In this document: one piece after another, positions 7,958 through 16,991 of the stretch
Position numbering within the stretch: the first letter of the stretch is position 1
How the letters are laid out: each line of letters begins with the position of its first letter
DNA from: Kribbella pratensis
Lineage (GTDB): Bacteria; Actinomycetota; Actinomycetes; Propionibacteriales; Kribbellaceae
Assembly (NCBI RefSeq): GCF_004365355.1
Contig: NZ_SODP01000001.1
Span: 2,859,473 to 2,923,472 of the forward strand
Length of the DNA: 64,000 nt
Reading direction: 5' to 3'
Program-made: the position numbers and the translations under genes
Notes under the pieces: generated by a model
Databases searched by the model: none
The model's input: the letters and a program-made list of their open reading frames with translations, nothing else
What the model was told of the DNA's origin: nothing

Positions 7958-9547
7958 TCAGAGCGGGAGCGGTCGTTCCGCGAAAGCCTTCTCGGCCTCG
8001 GCGAGCACGATGCGGGAGGCATCACGGTACCGGCGATCTGCCTCCGCCGGACTGTCCCCGACCGCGGTCAGTCCGAGCCGGCCGCACTCGGTCAGGCAGC
8101 TGATCATGTGAAAGACGATCCCCACCTGCCGCGACTGGTCGAAGTGCAGCCCGTTGCGCGCGACGATGTCGAACAGGTCAGCCGGTCCGAGCCCGGTGAG
8201 CAGCTCCGACTCGAGGTGATCCGTGGCGACCAGGTGCTTCTCGTGTCCGGTTGGCGTCAGGAACATCGCCGACCACGGGTCGTACCGCCCGTCGGTCAGG
8301 AACTGCAGCGTCAGGAACGGGTGCGTCGTACCGCCCTTGCGCAGGTTGAGTTCGATCGCGTACGGCGTCCAGCCGCCGTCCGCGCCGCGGACCACGACGA
8401 AGTCGACCGCGAACCTCCCGAGTGCTCCCTCGTCGGCCAGCCGCTGCCCGATCGTCGCCGCATGCTCGGTGATCATCCGCGCGTACTCCGGCGCCGCCGG
8501 GAACACGCAGCCCAGATAGCTCTGCCCACTTGCCCCGCCGAGCAGCTGATCGTGCGTCGACAACAACTCGACCTTGCCACCGGGCACGACCCGCAGCTGC
8601 ACGCTGGGACTGCGCAACTCGTCGCCGACGATCCGCTCCTCGACGATGCCGCCGTTGTCGGCGAACTTCGCGATGTAGACGTCGAACGGCGTCGTCACGG
8701 ACTCCAGCTCCATCTCGCGGAGTCGCTGCAGCACGCCATCCCGCTCCCCCGGCGTACCGGGCGCCGGCAGCCCCTTCAGCCGAACCACTGCGTTGCCCTC
8801 ACCTGACACGCCTTCGTTGAGTTTCACGATCACGCTGTCCATCGCGGGCCGTTCGGCTCGCATCGTCAACAGTGCGTCGGCGAGCTCGTCCAGGCTCCGC
8901 AGGTCCTCCTTCCCCAGCGGATGCGGTACGCCGATCTCCGCGAACAACCGCCTGCACCCGGACTTCGACCCCAACGGCGCGAGCCGCGGATCAGCGGCGT
9001 ACATCGGGATGCCGAGACTGATCGCGACGTCGCGCTCGAGCTCGGTCGTGTTGTAGGGAATCAGGTGCGAGCGCATCCGGTTCGGGATCAGATCGGCGAT
9101 CCGTTGCAGCAGCCGCGGCCGGGCCAGCAGCTTCTCGCTGAGTGAGACCGGCGACGCGTCATCGACCGAGATCAGCGACAGCCGCGCCCGCGCATGACTC
9201 GGAATCACACCGGGCAGCAAGGACAGGTAATACTCGATGATCCCCGGCGCGATCGGCATCGACGTCACATAAACCATCCGCAACCGCGGCTCCCGCAACA
9301 AGATCAGCAAGAACAGAAACCGCTCCTCATACGCCTGCATCAGCGTCCCGGTCTCGGCCTCGGTCTTGTCCAGCGTCAGCGACGGAACGACGATCACCGA
9401 CTCGTCGTCATAGTTGCGCCGCATCGCATCCCACGCGCCGGCCATCCGCTCCTGCAGCAGATCGAACCGCTCGTACCGCTCAGCCTCGCTCAACGCCGAC
9501 AGCACACGCTCTGTCCGGTCGGGCGCCGTCCACAGATCACCGGTCAT
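7958..9547 (-). CDS. PGM1-like ATP-grasp peptide/carboxylate-amine ligase
   Basis: 529 residues from the ATG at 9547, which overlaps the cyclase stop by 4 bp (ATGA). The first 200 residues form an N-terminal domain with the recurring VVPSLTLD and RLSLISVDDASP segments; the ATP-grasp domain follows: candidate ATP-binding Lys242 in VIVKLNEGVSGEG, EERIVGDE near 304, and metal-binding Asp382 and Glu399/Asn401 in IELNLRKGGTTHPF. This resembles PGM1, the pheganomycin ligase, which joins a carboxylate to an amine via an acyl-phosphate. The actual substrates are unknown. Its place in a signalling operon and before a cyclotransferase-like gene is unusual; it may build a small peptide or modify a cell component. 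Confidence 0.8.
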   Translation of the reverse strand: MTGDLWTAPDRTERVLSALSEAERYERFDLLQERMAGAWDAMRRNYDDESVIVVPSLTLDKTEAETGTLMQAYEERFLFLLILLREPRLRMVYVTSMPIAPGIIEYYLSLLPGVIPSHARARLSLISVDDASPVSLSEKLLARPRLLQRIADLIPNRMRSHLIPYNTTELERDVAISLGIPMYAADPRLAPLGSKSGCRRLFAEIGVPHPLGKEDLRSLDELADALLTMRAERPAMDSVIVKLNEGVSGEGNAVVRLKGLPAPGTPGERDGVLQRLREMELESVTTPFDVYIAKFADNGGIVEERIVGDELRSPSVQLRVVPGGKVELLSTHDQLLGGASGQSYLGCVFPAAPEYARMITEHAATIGQRLADEGALGRFAVDFVVVRGADGGWTPYAIELNLRKGGTTHPFLTLQFLTDGRYDPWSAMFLTPTGHEKHLVATDHLESELLTGLGPADLFDIVARNGLHFDQSRQVGIVFHMISCLTECGRLGLTAVGDSPAEADRRYRDASRIVLAEAEKAFAERPLPL

Positions 9548-10674
9548 GACGCGATCCTCGAGTTGTCGAGCCCACGGATGTTGTAGGCATGCACGGTCCG
9601 GCTGAAGCCGCGGACCTCCCGGAGCCCGGCGTCCTCGCCCAGGACCCCGTCCCCGGCGGCGCTGAAGACCCGTTCGGTCGCGAGGATCTGCCAGGGCTCG
9701 GCATCCGCGCACAGCCGCGCGGCGAGGTTGGTCACGCTGCCGATCGCCGCGTAGTCGAGCCGCCCGTCGAAACCGATCGTGCCCAGCGTCGCGTACCCCT
9801 GCGCAGCCCCGATGCCCAGCGACAGGTCGTGCCCGCGCCGGCTCCAGGCCTCCGCCAGTCCACGGACCCTGCTGCGCATCGCGACGCTCATCCGCAACGC
9901 ACGCAGCGGACCGTCCTCGCACCGGACCGGATCGTTGAAGAACACCATCAGACCGTCGCCCGCGAACCGCTCGAGCGTTCCCTCGAAGCGGAAGATCAGG
10001 TCACCGAGCGCGTGGTGGTACTCCTCCAGTACGCCCATCACCTCCTCCGGCTCGCTCGCCTCCGCGAACGTCGTGAAGCCGCGGAGGTCGCAGAACACGA
10101 CGACGATCTCGCGCCGGTGGCTGTCCAGGAACGACTCGTCGCCGGAATCGACGATCAGCTCGGCGAGTTGCGGACTGAGGAAGCGCCGCAGCCGGCCCAT
10201 CCGCTGCAGTTGCGAGACCTGGTGCTCGACCCGCGACTCCAATTCCTGGTTCCATCCGGCCAGCTCGGCGGCCTGCCGTTTGATGGTGTCCTGGTACCGC
10301 TTGATCCGCGCGAGCGACGCGACCCTGGCCAGCAGTTCGCTCTGGTTGATCGGCTTGGTCAGGAAGTCGTCGGCACCGGCTTCGAGCGCCTTCACCTTCT
10401 GCTCGTCGCCGCTGGCCGTCACCATCACCACCGGCAGGTACGCCGTGTCCACCTGGTCGCGGATCCGCCGGCACACCTCGTACCCGTCGATCCCCGGCAT
10501 CAGGATGTCCAGCAGGACGAGATCGACGTCCTCGGCACCGATCAGTTCCAGCGCCTGCTCGCCGGAGGACGCGGTCAGTACGTCGTACCCTCGCGGGCTG
10601 AGGATCGCCTCCAGCAAGCGGACGTTCGGCGGCTGGTCGTCGACGACGAGAACTCTCGTTCTGTCCGCGGTCAT
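9544..10674 (-). CDS. Response regulator fused to class III nucleotide cyclase
   Basis: 376 residues. The receiver domain (about 5-120) has acidic pocket VVDDQ, phosphoacceptor Asp56 in LVLLDILMPG, Thr in MVTAS and Lys in TKPINQ. A coiled-coil linker (about 125-165) leads to a class III adenylate/guanylate cyclase domain (185-370). Metal-binding Asp196 (FCDLRGFT) and Asp240 (FAGDGLMVFF), transition-state Asn316 and Arg320 (TNLAAR) are present. The purine-selecting Lys normally four residues before the second Asp is Arg236 here. The likely product is cAMP, but this substitution leaves substrate preference open. ATGA overlaps on both sides couple it to the response regulator upstream and the ATP-grasp gene downstream. 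Confidence 0.9.
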   Translation of the reverse strand: MTADRTRVLVVDDQPPNVRLLEAILSPRGYDVLTASSGEQALELIGAEDVDLVLLDILMPGIDGYEVCRRIRDQVDTAYLPVVMVTASGDEQKVKALEAGADDFLTKPINQSELLARVASLARIKRYQDTIKRQAAELAGWNQELESRVEHQVSQLQRMGRLRRFLSPQLAELIVDSGDESFLDSHRREIVVVFCDLRGFTTFAEASEPEEVMGVLEEYHHALGDLIFRFEGTLERFAGDGLMVFFNDPVRCEDGPLRALRMSVAMRSRVRGLAEAWSRRGHDLSLGIGAAQGYATLGTIGFDGRLDYAAIGSVTNLAARLCADAEPWQILATERVFSAAGDGVLGEDAGLREVRGFSRTVHAYNIRGLDNSRIAS

Positions 10675-11057
10675 GTCGTCGCCCCGCCGAGCTGGAGGAA
10701 GTCGTGCACCTGCTGCGGCAGCCGGCGGATGCTGATCGGCTTCTCGACGTACCCGTTGAATCCCGACTCGAACGCGTCATGCCGGTCGTTGTCCATCGCG
10801 AACGCCGTCACCGCAACCACAGGTACGGCGTGCTCGCGCTCGCCGGCCCGGATCCGGCGCAACGCCTCGGCGCCGTCGATACCGGGCAACTGCAGGTCCA
10901 TCAGGATCAGGTCGGGATGCTCGGACGCCGCGAGACGCACCCCGTCCTCACCCGATGTCGCCTCGATCACCTCGTAGCCGGAGAAGCGGAGTACGTCCCG
11001 CACCAGCTTGAGGTTCTTCGGATTGTCCTCCACCACCAGGATCCGGCCTGGATTCAT
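10671..11057 (-). CDS. Stand-alone response regulator receiver protein
   Basis: 128 residues, a single CheY-like receiver: acidic pair in VVEDNPKNLKLV, phosphoacceptor Asp54 in LILMDLQLPG, Thr in VAVTAFAM and Lys in GYVEKPIS. There is no output domain, as in phosphorelay intermediates of the DivK type. It overlaps the hybrid kinase by 4 bp upstream (start ATG 11057 in the kinase stop) and the cyclase gene by 4 bp downstream, so translation of the set is coupled. It probably relays phosphate between the hybrid kinase and the cyclase response regulator. Confidence 0.93.
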   Translation of the reverse strand: MNPGRILVVEDNPKNLKLVRDVLRFSGYEVIEATSGEDGVRLAASEHPDLILMDLQLPGIDGAEALRRIRAGEREHAVPVVAVTAFAMDNDRHDAFESGFNGYVEKPISIRRLPQQVHDFLQLGGATT

Positions 11058-13369
11058 CGATTCTCCCCCTCGTCGTCGGCGAGCGCTCCGACCGCCCGCA
11101 AGGCCTGCAGCAACGCGTCCCGGCTGACCGGTTTGACCAGGTAGGCGGCTGCGCCGAGGGCAGCGCCGCGACCTCGTTCGTCGACGATCGACACGATGAC
11201 CACCGGGATGTCGCGGGTCGCATCCTGAGCCTTCAGTGCCTGCAGCACCGCCCATCCATCGATCCCGGGCAGCCGGATGTCCAGCAGTACGGCGGCCGGC
11301 CGGACCCGTCGTACTGCGTCCAACCCGGCCTGACCGTCGCCCGCGACGGTGACCCGCACGGCCGGACCGGACAGGTACGCGGTGATCAGCTCGAGCGACG
11401 GTCTGTCGTCCTCGATCACCACGACATCCGTGATCACCCGGGCCGGGTCCCGCCGGACCTCGTTCTCCCTGCTGCGCAGCGAGAACCCGAAGGTACTCCC
11501 GACACCGACCTCGCTCTCCAGCCACATCCGCCCGCCGAGCAGCTCGACGATCCGCCGCGACAGCGTCAGCCCCAGCCCGGTGCCCTCCTCCCGGGACGGA
11601 CCGCGGCCGCCCTGCTGGAACGACTCGAAGATCCGCTCCCGGTCCTCGGCAGGGATGCCGCGGCCGGTGTCGGTCACGGTGATGTGGACCTCGGCGCCGG
11701 ACCGCGTCGCGCGCACCACGACCGAACCGCCCTCGTCGGTGAACTTGACCGCGTTCGTCATCAGGTTCAGCACCACCTGCTTCAGCCGGAGCTCGTCGGC
11801 GTACACCTCGTCGATGCCGGGTCCGATCTCGACCCGCAGCTCGAGGTCGTGCGCGGCCGCCCGCTCACGCAGCATCGCCACGGTGTTCTCGAGCGGCCGG
11901 CGCAGCGGGAACGTCGTGTACTCCAGCTCCATCCGGCCGGCCTCGACCTTCGACAGGTCGAGAATCTCGTTCAGCAGCTCGAGGAGGTGCCGGCCGGAGC
12001 CGTGGATATCGCGCAGGTACTCCTCCTGCCGCTCGTTCAGATCCCCGAACATCCGCTCCAGCAGAACCTCGGAGAATCCGAGCACGGCGTTCAGCGGCGT
12101 ACGCAGCTCGTGCGACATGCTCGCCAGGAACTCGGACTTGTGCCGGCTCGCGATCTCCAGCTCCGCGCTCTGCTGCTCGAGCTCGCGATAGAGCTGGGCG
12201 TTGAGCAGCGCGAGGGTCGACTGATCGGCGAACATCTCCAGCAGCGCCAGCGTCTCGGCTGAGAACTCTCCGGGCCGTTTGCGTCGTACGACGAGTGAGC
12301 CGACGATCTGCCCCTCCCGCAGGAGGGGAACGGCGACGAGTGAGCGCCAGCCGGCGTCGTACAGGACGGCCAGGTGCGGATCGAGCTCGACCGCGCCGAG
12401 ATCGGGGACCGCCAGCGGCCGGCCGAGCTTGGCGGCGCGACCGACCAGCGTCTCGTCGAGATGGATCCGGGTCGTCCGCAGCCGTTCGATCACGCTCGGA
12501 TCGGTCCGGTACACGCTACGGACCAGGAAGCATCGCTGGGCCTCGTCGTACTCCATGATCGAGCCGCCGTCGGTCGCCGAGATGCGGACCGCGTGCTTCG
12601 CGACGGTCGAGAGCACATTGGAGACGTCGAGACTCGAGTTCACCGCCTCGCCCACCTCGCGCAGGGCCTCCAGCTCGCCGAGCTTGCGGGCGAGCTCGGC
12701 GCCGCGCGCCTCGAGTTGCTGCACAAGCTTGACGCTGTTCACCGCCATCGCGGCCTGACCCGCGAACGCGGTGACCAGATACTGCTCGCGCTGGTCGAAG
12801 GGGCTGACCTCGTTGCGCCAGACGGTCAGCGCGCCGACAACCTCGTCGTCGACGAGCATCGGCGCACCCATCGTGGTCCGGAACCCGGCAATCTGCTGCA
12901 GCTCCTGACGACCGAAATCGGGGTCCGCGAGGACGTCCGCGATCTGCTGGGTGGTGCGATCGAGACCGACCCGCCCGACCAGCGAGCCGCGATCGACCGT
13001 GATCATGTGTTCCTCGAGGTACCGGATCGTTTCGGCTGACATCCCGACAGCCTTGATCAGCTGGTAGCGGCCGTTGTCGAGCAGATACAGCTGCGCGGCC
13101 TGCGAGCGGCACAGGCGGCAGGCGCTCTCGACGACGGTTGTCAGGACGGTGTCCGGATCGCCGGCCGAGCGGCCGACCGCGGACAGGACTTCGTCGGCCG
13201 CGGCGAACTGGTCCCTCAGCGCCGTTAGCTCCGCCTGGAGCCGTTCCACTCCGGTTTCCCTGGCGCCGAAAAGCGCCTGCCCGCCCATCGCAGCCTCCCC
13301 CAATCCCCCAGGCCGCGCTAGTCCAGTCTCCCGCCGATCGTCGCGAGGAGCAATCGGGGCAGAGTTCAT
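11054..13369 (-). CDS. Soluble hybrid sensor histidine kinase (GAF-GAF-HisKA-HATPase-REC)
   Basis: 771 residues, no membrane segment. Order: short N-terminal coiled coil (40-65), GAF domain (about 65-215), coiled linker, second GAF (about 240-395), coiled coil, HisKA with His420 in SMSHELRTPLN, HATPase with N-box NLMTNAVKFTDEGG and G-boxes DTGRGIP and EGTGLGL, and C-terminal receiver with phosphoacceptor in VLLDIRLPGIDG and Lys in YLVKPVS. The first GAF carries CRLCRSQAAQLYLLD, as in GAFs of cytosolic sensors of small molecules or redox. It heads the five-gene operon; its promoter must lie in the 92-bp gap to the phospholipase gene. Confidence 0.93.
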   Translation of the reverse strand: MNSAPIAPRDDRRETGLARPGGLGEAAMGGQALFGARETGVERLQAELTALRDQFAAADEVLSAVGRSAGDPDTVLTTVVESACRLCRSQAAQLYLLDNGRYQLIKAVGMSAETIRYLEEHMITVDRGSLVGRVGLDRTTQQIADVLADPDFGRQELQQIAGFRTTMGAPMLVDDEVVGALTVWRNEVSPFDQREQYLVTAFAGQAAMAVNSVKLVQQLEARGAELARKLGELEALREVGEAVNSSLDVSNVLSTVAKHAVRISATDGGSIMEYDEAQRCFLVRSVYRTDPSVIERLRTTRIHLDETLVGRAAKLGRPLAVPDLGAVELDPHLAVLYDAGWRSLVAVPLLREGQIVGSLVVRRKRPGEFSAETLALLEMFADQSTLALLNAQLYRELEQQSAELEIASRHKSEFLASMSHELRTPLNAVLGFSEVLLERMFGDLNERQEEYLRDIHGSGRHLLELLNEILDLSKVEAGRMELEYTTFPLRRPLENTVAMLRERAAAHDLELRVEIGPGIDEVYADELRLKQVVLNLMTNAVKFTDEGGSVVVRATRSGAEVHITVTDTGRGIPAEDRERIFESFQQGGRGPSREEGTGLGLTLSRRIVELLGGRMWLESEVGVGSTFGFSLRSRENEVRRDPARVITDVVVIEDDRPSLELITAYLSGPAVRVTVAGDGQAGLDAVRRVRPAAVLLDIRLPGIDGWAVLQALKAQDATRDIPVVIVSIVDERGRGAALGAAAYLVKPVSRDALLQALRAVGALADDEGENR

Positions 13370-13461
13370 CTTCCATCGTTTAAACGTTCAGATTAGGGTG
13401 CCTCCGTCGCAGTGCTGGTGTTTCAGACTCCATCCGCCCCACCGCCTGTCAGGAGACTTGC

Positions 13462-15495
13462 ATGCCAGAGATCAATCGCCGGAGGTTTCTCCAGCTGGCC
13501 GGAGCCTCGGCCGCGTTCGCCGCGATGGCGAACAGTATCGAGCAGGCTGCCGCCATCCCGGCGTACCGCCGGTTCGGCACCATCCAGGATGTCGAGCACA
13601 TCGTCGTGCTCATGCAGGAGAACCGGTCGTTCGACCACTATTTCGGCACGCTCAACGGTGTCCGCGGGTTCGGTGACCCGCGGCCGGTGACGCTGCCGAG
13701 CGGTCAGCCGGTGTGGCACCAGAAGGATGCCCTCGGCAAGGAGATCCTGCCGTTCCACCCGGACGCCGACGACCTGGGCATGCAGTTCATCCAGGACCTC
13801 GCCCACAGCTGGGGCGACGCGCACCAGGCCGTGAACGGCGGCAAGTACGACCAGTGGATCCCGGCGAAGACGTCGACCACGATGGCGTACCTGACCCGCG
13901 AGGACATCCCGTTCCACTACGCGCTCGCGGACAAGTTCACGCTGTGCGACGCGTACCACTGCTCGTTCATGGGCTCCACCGACCCGAACCGGTACTACAT
14001 GTGGACCGGCTACACCGGGAACGACGGCACCGGCGGCGGCCCGGTCCTCGGCAACGACGAGGCGGGCTACGGCTGGACGACGTACCCCGAGCGGCTCGAG
14101 CAGGCCGGTGTCTCGTGGAAGATCTACCAGGACATCGGCGACGGCCTCGACGCCGCCGGCGGCTGGGGCTGGATCGACGACGCGTACCGCGGCAACTACG
14201 GTGACAACTCGCTGCTGTACTTCAACAACTACCGCAATGCCTCGGCCGGCAACCCCTTGTACGACAAGGCTCGCACCGGCACGAACGCGAAGGCCGGCGA
14301 GAGCCTGTTCGCGCGGCTCGCCGCCGACGTGAAGAACAACCAGTTGCCGAAGATCTCCTGGATCGCCGCGCCGGAGGCGTTCACCGAGCACCCGAACTGG
14401 CCGGCCAACTACGGCGCCTGGTACATCTCGCAGGTCCTCGACGCGCTCACCGCGAACCCCGAGGTCTGGAGCAAGACCGCGCTGTTCATCACGTACGACG
14501 AGAACGACGGCTTCTTCGACCACGTCGTACCGCCGTTCCCGCCGCTGTCGGCTTCCCAGGGCTTGTCCACGGTCGACCCGGGACCGGACCTGTACACCGG
14601 CACGAAGGCCGCGCACGGAGCGTACGGCCTGGGCCAGCGGGTGCCGATGCTCGTCGTCTCGCCGTGGAGCACCGGCGGGTACACGTGCTCGGAGACGTTC
14701 GACCACACGTCGATCATCCGGTTCATGGAGTCGCGGTTCGGCGTGCACGAGCCGAACATCTCGCCGTGGCGCCGCGCGGTCTGCGGCGACCTGACGTCCG
14801 CGTTCGACTTCGGTACGACGGCCACGCGGCCGGCCAAGCTTCCCGACACGACCGCGTACCAGCCGCCGGACAACAAGCGGCACCCGGACTACGTGCCGAC
14901 GCCGCCCGCGGTCGGCAAGCTCCCGGCACAGGAGCGCGGCTGCCGCCGTACCCGGCCGTTGCCCTACGCACCGGTCGTCGACGGAGCGGTTGCCGACGGC
15001 AAGTACAAGCTGACCTTCAGCTCCGGGCCGCAGGCCGGCGCGCAGTTCCTGATCACGTCCGCGAACCGCACCGACGGCCCGTGGACGTACACCACCGAGG
15101 CCGGCAAGACCGTCGCCGACAGCTGGAACCCGATCTACTCCGGCGGCGTCACCGACCTCACCGTCCACGGCCCGAACGGCTTCCTCCGCTCCTTCAAGGG
15201 AAAGCCCGCCACCGGTCTCGAGATCACCGCGCGCGAGAACGCCCACACCGGCAACATCGACCTCACCATCACCTCCGACGCCGCCCGCCAGGTCACGATC
15301 GCCAACGCGTACGACGGTAAGAAGACCACGCTCAGCGTCCGCAAGGGCAAGACCACCTTCACGGTCACCACCACGAGCCGCTGGTACGACGTCTCGGTCA
15401 CCACCGACGCTGACACGACCTACCTCCGCCGCTACGCCGGGCACGTCGAAACCGGCGCCCCCGGCCAGAGCGACCCCGCCATCAAGACCGCCTGA
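13462..15495 (+). CDS. Tat-exported phosphocholine-specific phospholipase C
   Basis: 677 residues. The Tat signal INRRRFLQLAGASAAFAAMA is at the N-terminus. The phosphoesterase (alkaline-phosphatase-superfamily) domain follows, starting IVVLMQENRSFDHYFGTLNG, with the nucleophile region and metal ligands in the family order (FITYDENDGFFDHVVPP, and FDHTSIIRFMESRFGV near residue 420). From about 500 on there are two DUF756 beta-sandwich repeats typical of bacterial non-haemolytic phospholipase C. It hydrolyses phosphatidylcholine or sphingomyelin outside the cell, releasing phosphorylcholine and thus phosphate. AGGAGA precedes the ATG by 7 bases. It is monocistronic and divergent from the kinase operon. 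Confidence 0.94.
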   Translation: MPEINRRRFLQLAGASAAFAAMANSIEQAAAIPAYRRFGTIQDVEHIVVLMQENRSFDHYFGTLNGVRGFGDPRPVTLPSGQPVWHQKDALGKEILPFHPDADDLGMQFIQDLAHSWGDAHQAVNGGKYDQWIPAKTSTTMAYLTREDIPFHYALADKFTLCDAYHCSFMGSTDPNRYYMWTGYTGNDGTGGGPVLGNDEAGYGWTTYPERLEQAGVSWKIYQDIGDGLDAAGGWGWIDDAYRGNYGDNSLLYFNNYRNASAGNPLYDKARTGTNAKAGESLFARLAADVKNNQLPKISWIAAPEAFTEHPNWPANYGAWYISQVLDALTANPEVWSKTALFITYDENDGFFDHVVPPFPPLSASQGLSTVDPGPDLYTGTKAAHGAYGLGQRVPMLVVSPWSTGGYTCSETFDHTSIIRFMESRFGVHEPNISPWRRAVCGDLTSAFDFGTTATRPAKLPDTTAYQPPDNKRHPDYVPTPPAVGKLPAQERGCRRTRPLPYAPVVDGAVADGKYKLTFSSGPQAGAQFLITSANRTDGPWTYTTEAGKTVADSWNPIYSGGVTDLTVHGPNGFLRSFKGKPATGLEITARENAHTGNIDLTITSDAARQVTIANAYDGKKTTLSVRKGKTTFTVTTTSRWYDVSVTTDADTTYLRRYAGHVETGAPGQSDPAIKTA

Positions 15496-15530
15496 GAAAG
15501 GACCCTCTACCAAACTCCCTCGTACTGCGA

Positions 15531-15563
15531 TGCAACCAACTTCGACCTGGTAGGCGTGTCTAA
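15531..15563 (+). promoter_or_regulatory. Candidate ECF-type promoter for the SigE-family operon
   Basis: TGCAACC (15531-15537) and GTGTCTAA (15556-15563) are spaced 18 bp apart, a pattern like ECF -35/-10 elements, and precede the sigma gene by about 27 bp. This suggests autoregulation by the encoded sigma factor. Inference from pattern only. Confidence 0.4.
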
Positions 15564-15589
15564 CCCGGGGATCGAGGATGGGAGAGCAG

Positions 15590-16084
15590 ATGAGTGATCG
15601 GGACGCCGAGTTCGAGGCGTATTTCGCCGCACGTTCCGATGCCATGCGGGGCACGGCCTACCTGCTCTGCGGGGACTGGCATCGCGCGGAGGACCTGGTC
15701 CAGCAGACGTTCACGAAGATCTACCTGGCGTGGCGGCGGATTCAGCGGCACGGGGTGATGGACAGCTACACCAGGCAGACACTCGTCCGCACCTTCCTGT
15801 CCGAGCGGCGCCGAGGCTGGTTCCGGCACGAGTCGGTCGGGTCGGAGCCGGCCGACTGGGCGGTGCCGTCACCCGATCTCCCCGACGAACGGCTCGTATT
15901 ACTGGAGGCACTCGTGAAGGTGCCGCCCAGGCAACGCGCCGTACTGGTCCTGCGGTACTGGGAGGACCAGTCGGTCGAGCAGACGGCCGCGCTGCTCGAC
16001 TGCTCGACCGGAACCGTCAAGAGCCAGGCCGCGCGCGGCCTGGCGACGCTGCGGGGGTTGCTTGAACAGGAGAGGGTTCGATGA
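15590..16084 (+). CDS. SigE-family ECF RNA polymerase sigma factor
   Basis: About 164 residues. Region 2 (AEFEAYFAARSDAMRGTAYLL, then GDWHRAEDLVQQTFTKIYLAW) binds the core enzyme and -10 element; region 4 is PPRQRAVLVLRYWEDQSVEQTAALL followed by the helix-turn-helix CSTGTVKSQAARGLATLR. This is the small actinobacterial SigE-family (ECF) arrangement without extra domains. ATG 15590 is preferred because GGGAG lies 5 bases before it and a candidate promoter would leave almost no leader for the alternative ATG 15578. Its stop overlaps the next gene's ATG (ATGA), so the membrane protein downstream is probably its partner. Confidence 0.92.
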   Translation: MSDRDAEFEAYFAARSDAMRGTAYLLCGDWHRAEDLVQQTFTKIYLAWRRIQRHGVMDSYTRQTLVRTFLSERRRGWFRHESVGSEPADWAVPSPDLPDERLVLLEALVKVPPRQRAVLVLRYWEDQSVEQTAALLDCSTGTVKSQAARGLATLRGLLEQERVR

Positions 16085-16977
16085 ACGAAGAGGATCTCAA
16101 CGAGGCATTCCACGACGTGATCGTGCGCAGCCGTCCGCCCGCGTCGATGGATCCTGGGCGCGCTCTCGACCAGGCCCGCCGGGCACACAAGCGGCGCACG
16201 GTCAGGTGGGCCGGGGCTGCCGTCGTCACGCTGGTGGTCGCCGCCGGGGCCGGTCCGGTGCTGATCGCGAACTACACCGGTAACCGGTCGGAAGGCCCGA
16301 TGGTGGCCGGCGACACCGGCACGACCCGGCCGGCGGCGACCCCGTCGTCGTTGTCTACCTCGTCGTCCACCCCGACGCCGGCCGGCACCATGGCGCCGAA
16401 GACGCGGAAGTCCACTGACCCGTGGCCCGAGGGCCAGGTGGACCGTACGGCGACCGCGGGTCCTCGCGCCGACCGGGCCGTGACACTGATGAACAATCTG
16501 AGCTCGTCGGCACCGGCGGGGTTCAGCACCCCGAACCTGAAGTTCCCGGACGGCCGATCGATGCGATGGCCACAGGCGCAGTACGCGTCCAGCGACGGTG
16601 AGCCGGACTACTGGGAGTACATGGCCACCATCCCGGTCCAGAAGGGCGACCGGGTCGGGAAGTTGCTGGTGGAGTCGACCACGCCGGACGGGAAGCCGGC
16701 GACAGACCCCTGCACGCTCGCGCGGAAGTTCTGGGGCGGGACCGGGGCCTGCACCGTCACGGACGTCGGCGGCAAGAAGGTCGGCGTGCTGACGACCAAC
16801 GGGCGCGGCGGCTTCGACCAGTGGGCCGCCTACCGGTACGACGACGGCACCGTCGTTTTCGTCGCGCAGGCCAAGAAGGTCGAGGACTCGGGCCGATCGC
16901 CGCTGACGCAACCGGTGTTCACCAGCCGCCGGCTGGCCGAGCTGGCGACGTCGGCGAAGTTCAAGATCAGCGCCTGA
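16081..16977 (+). CDS. Single-pass membrane protein, putative partner of the sigma factor
   Basis: 298 residues. A cytoplasmic N-terminus of about 45 residues (NEEDLNEAFHDVIVRSRPP, then a basic stretch KRRTVRW) leads to one membrane helix (AGAAVVTLVVAAGAGPVLIA, about 45-64), a Thr/Ser/Pro linker and an extracytoplasmic globular domain to the end. The layout is that of proteins encoded directly after SigE-family sigma genes, which may act as anti-sigma factors, but no zinc-finger (HxxxCxxC) motif is seen in the N-terminus. The 4-bp overlap with the sigma gene argues for co-expression. The external domain has a cysteine pair (DPCTLARKF... GACTVTD). Confidence 0.7.
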   Translation: MNEEDLNEAFHDVIVRSRPPASMDPGRALDQARRAHKRRTVRWAGAAVVTLVVAAGAGPVLIANYTGNRSEGPMVAGDTGTTRPAATPSSLSTSSSTPTPAGTMAPKTRKSTDPWPEGQVDRTATAGPRADRAVTLMNNLSSSAPAGFSTPNLKFPDGRSMRWPQAQYASSDGEPDYWEYMATIPVQKGDRVGKLLVESTTPDGKPATDPCTLARKFWGGTGACTVTDVGGKKVGVLTTNGRGGFDQWAAYRYDDGTVVFVAQAKKVEDSGRSPLTQPVFTSRRLAELATSAKFKISA

Positions 16978-16991
16978 TTCAGGCCCCGGGG

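Noticed and set aside
9548..9922. N-terminal extension of the ATP-grasp frame up to 9922
   Set aside because: It lies wholly within the cyclase gene in another frame; ATG 9547 with the ATGA overlap is the natural start.
13370..13461. Possible PHO box (GTTTAAACGTTCAG) before the phospholipase gene
   Set aside because: The two half-sites are 8 bp apart instead of the 11 bp of actinobacterial PHO boxes; PhoP control is plausible by function but not supported by sequence.
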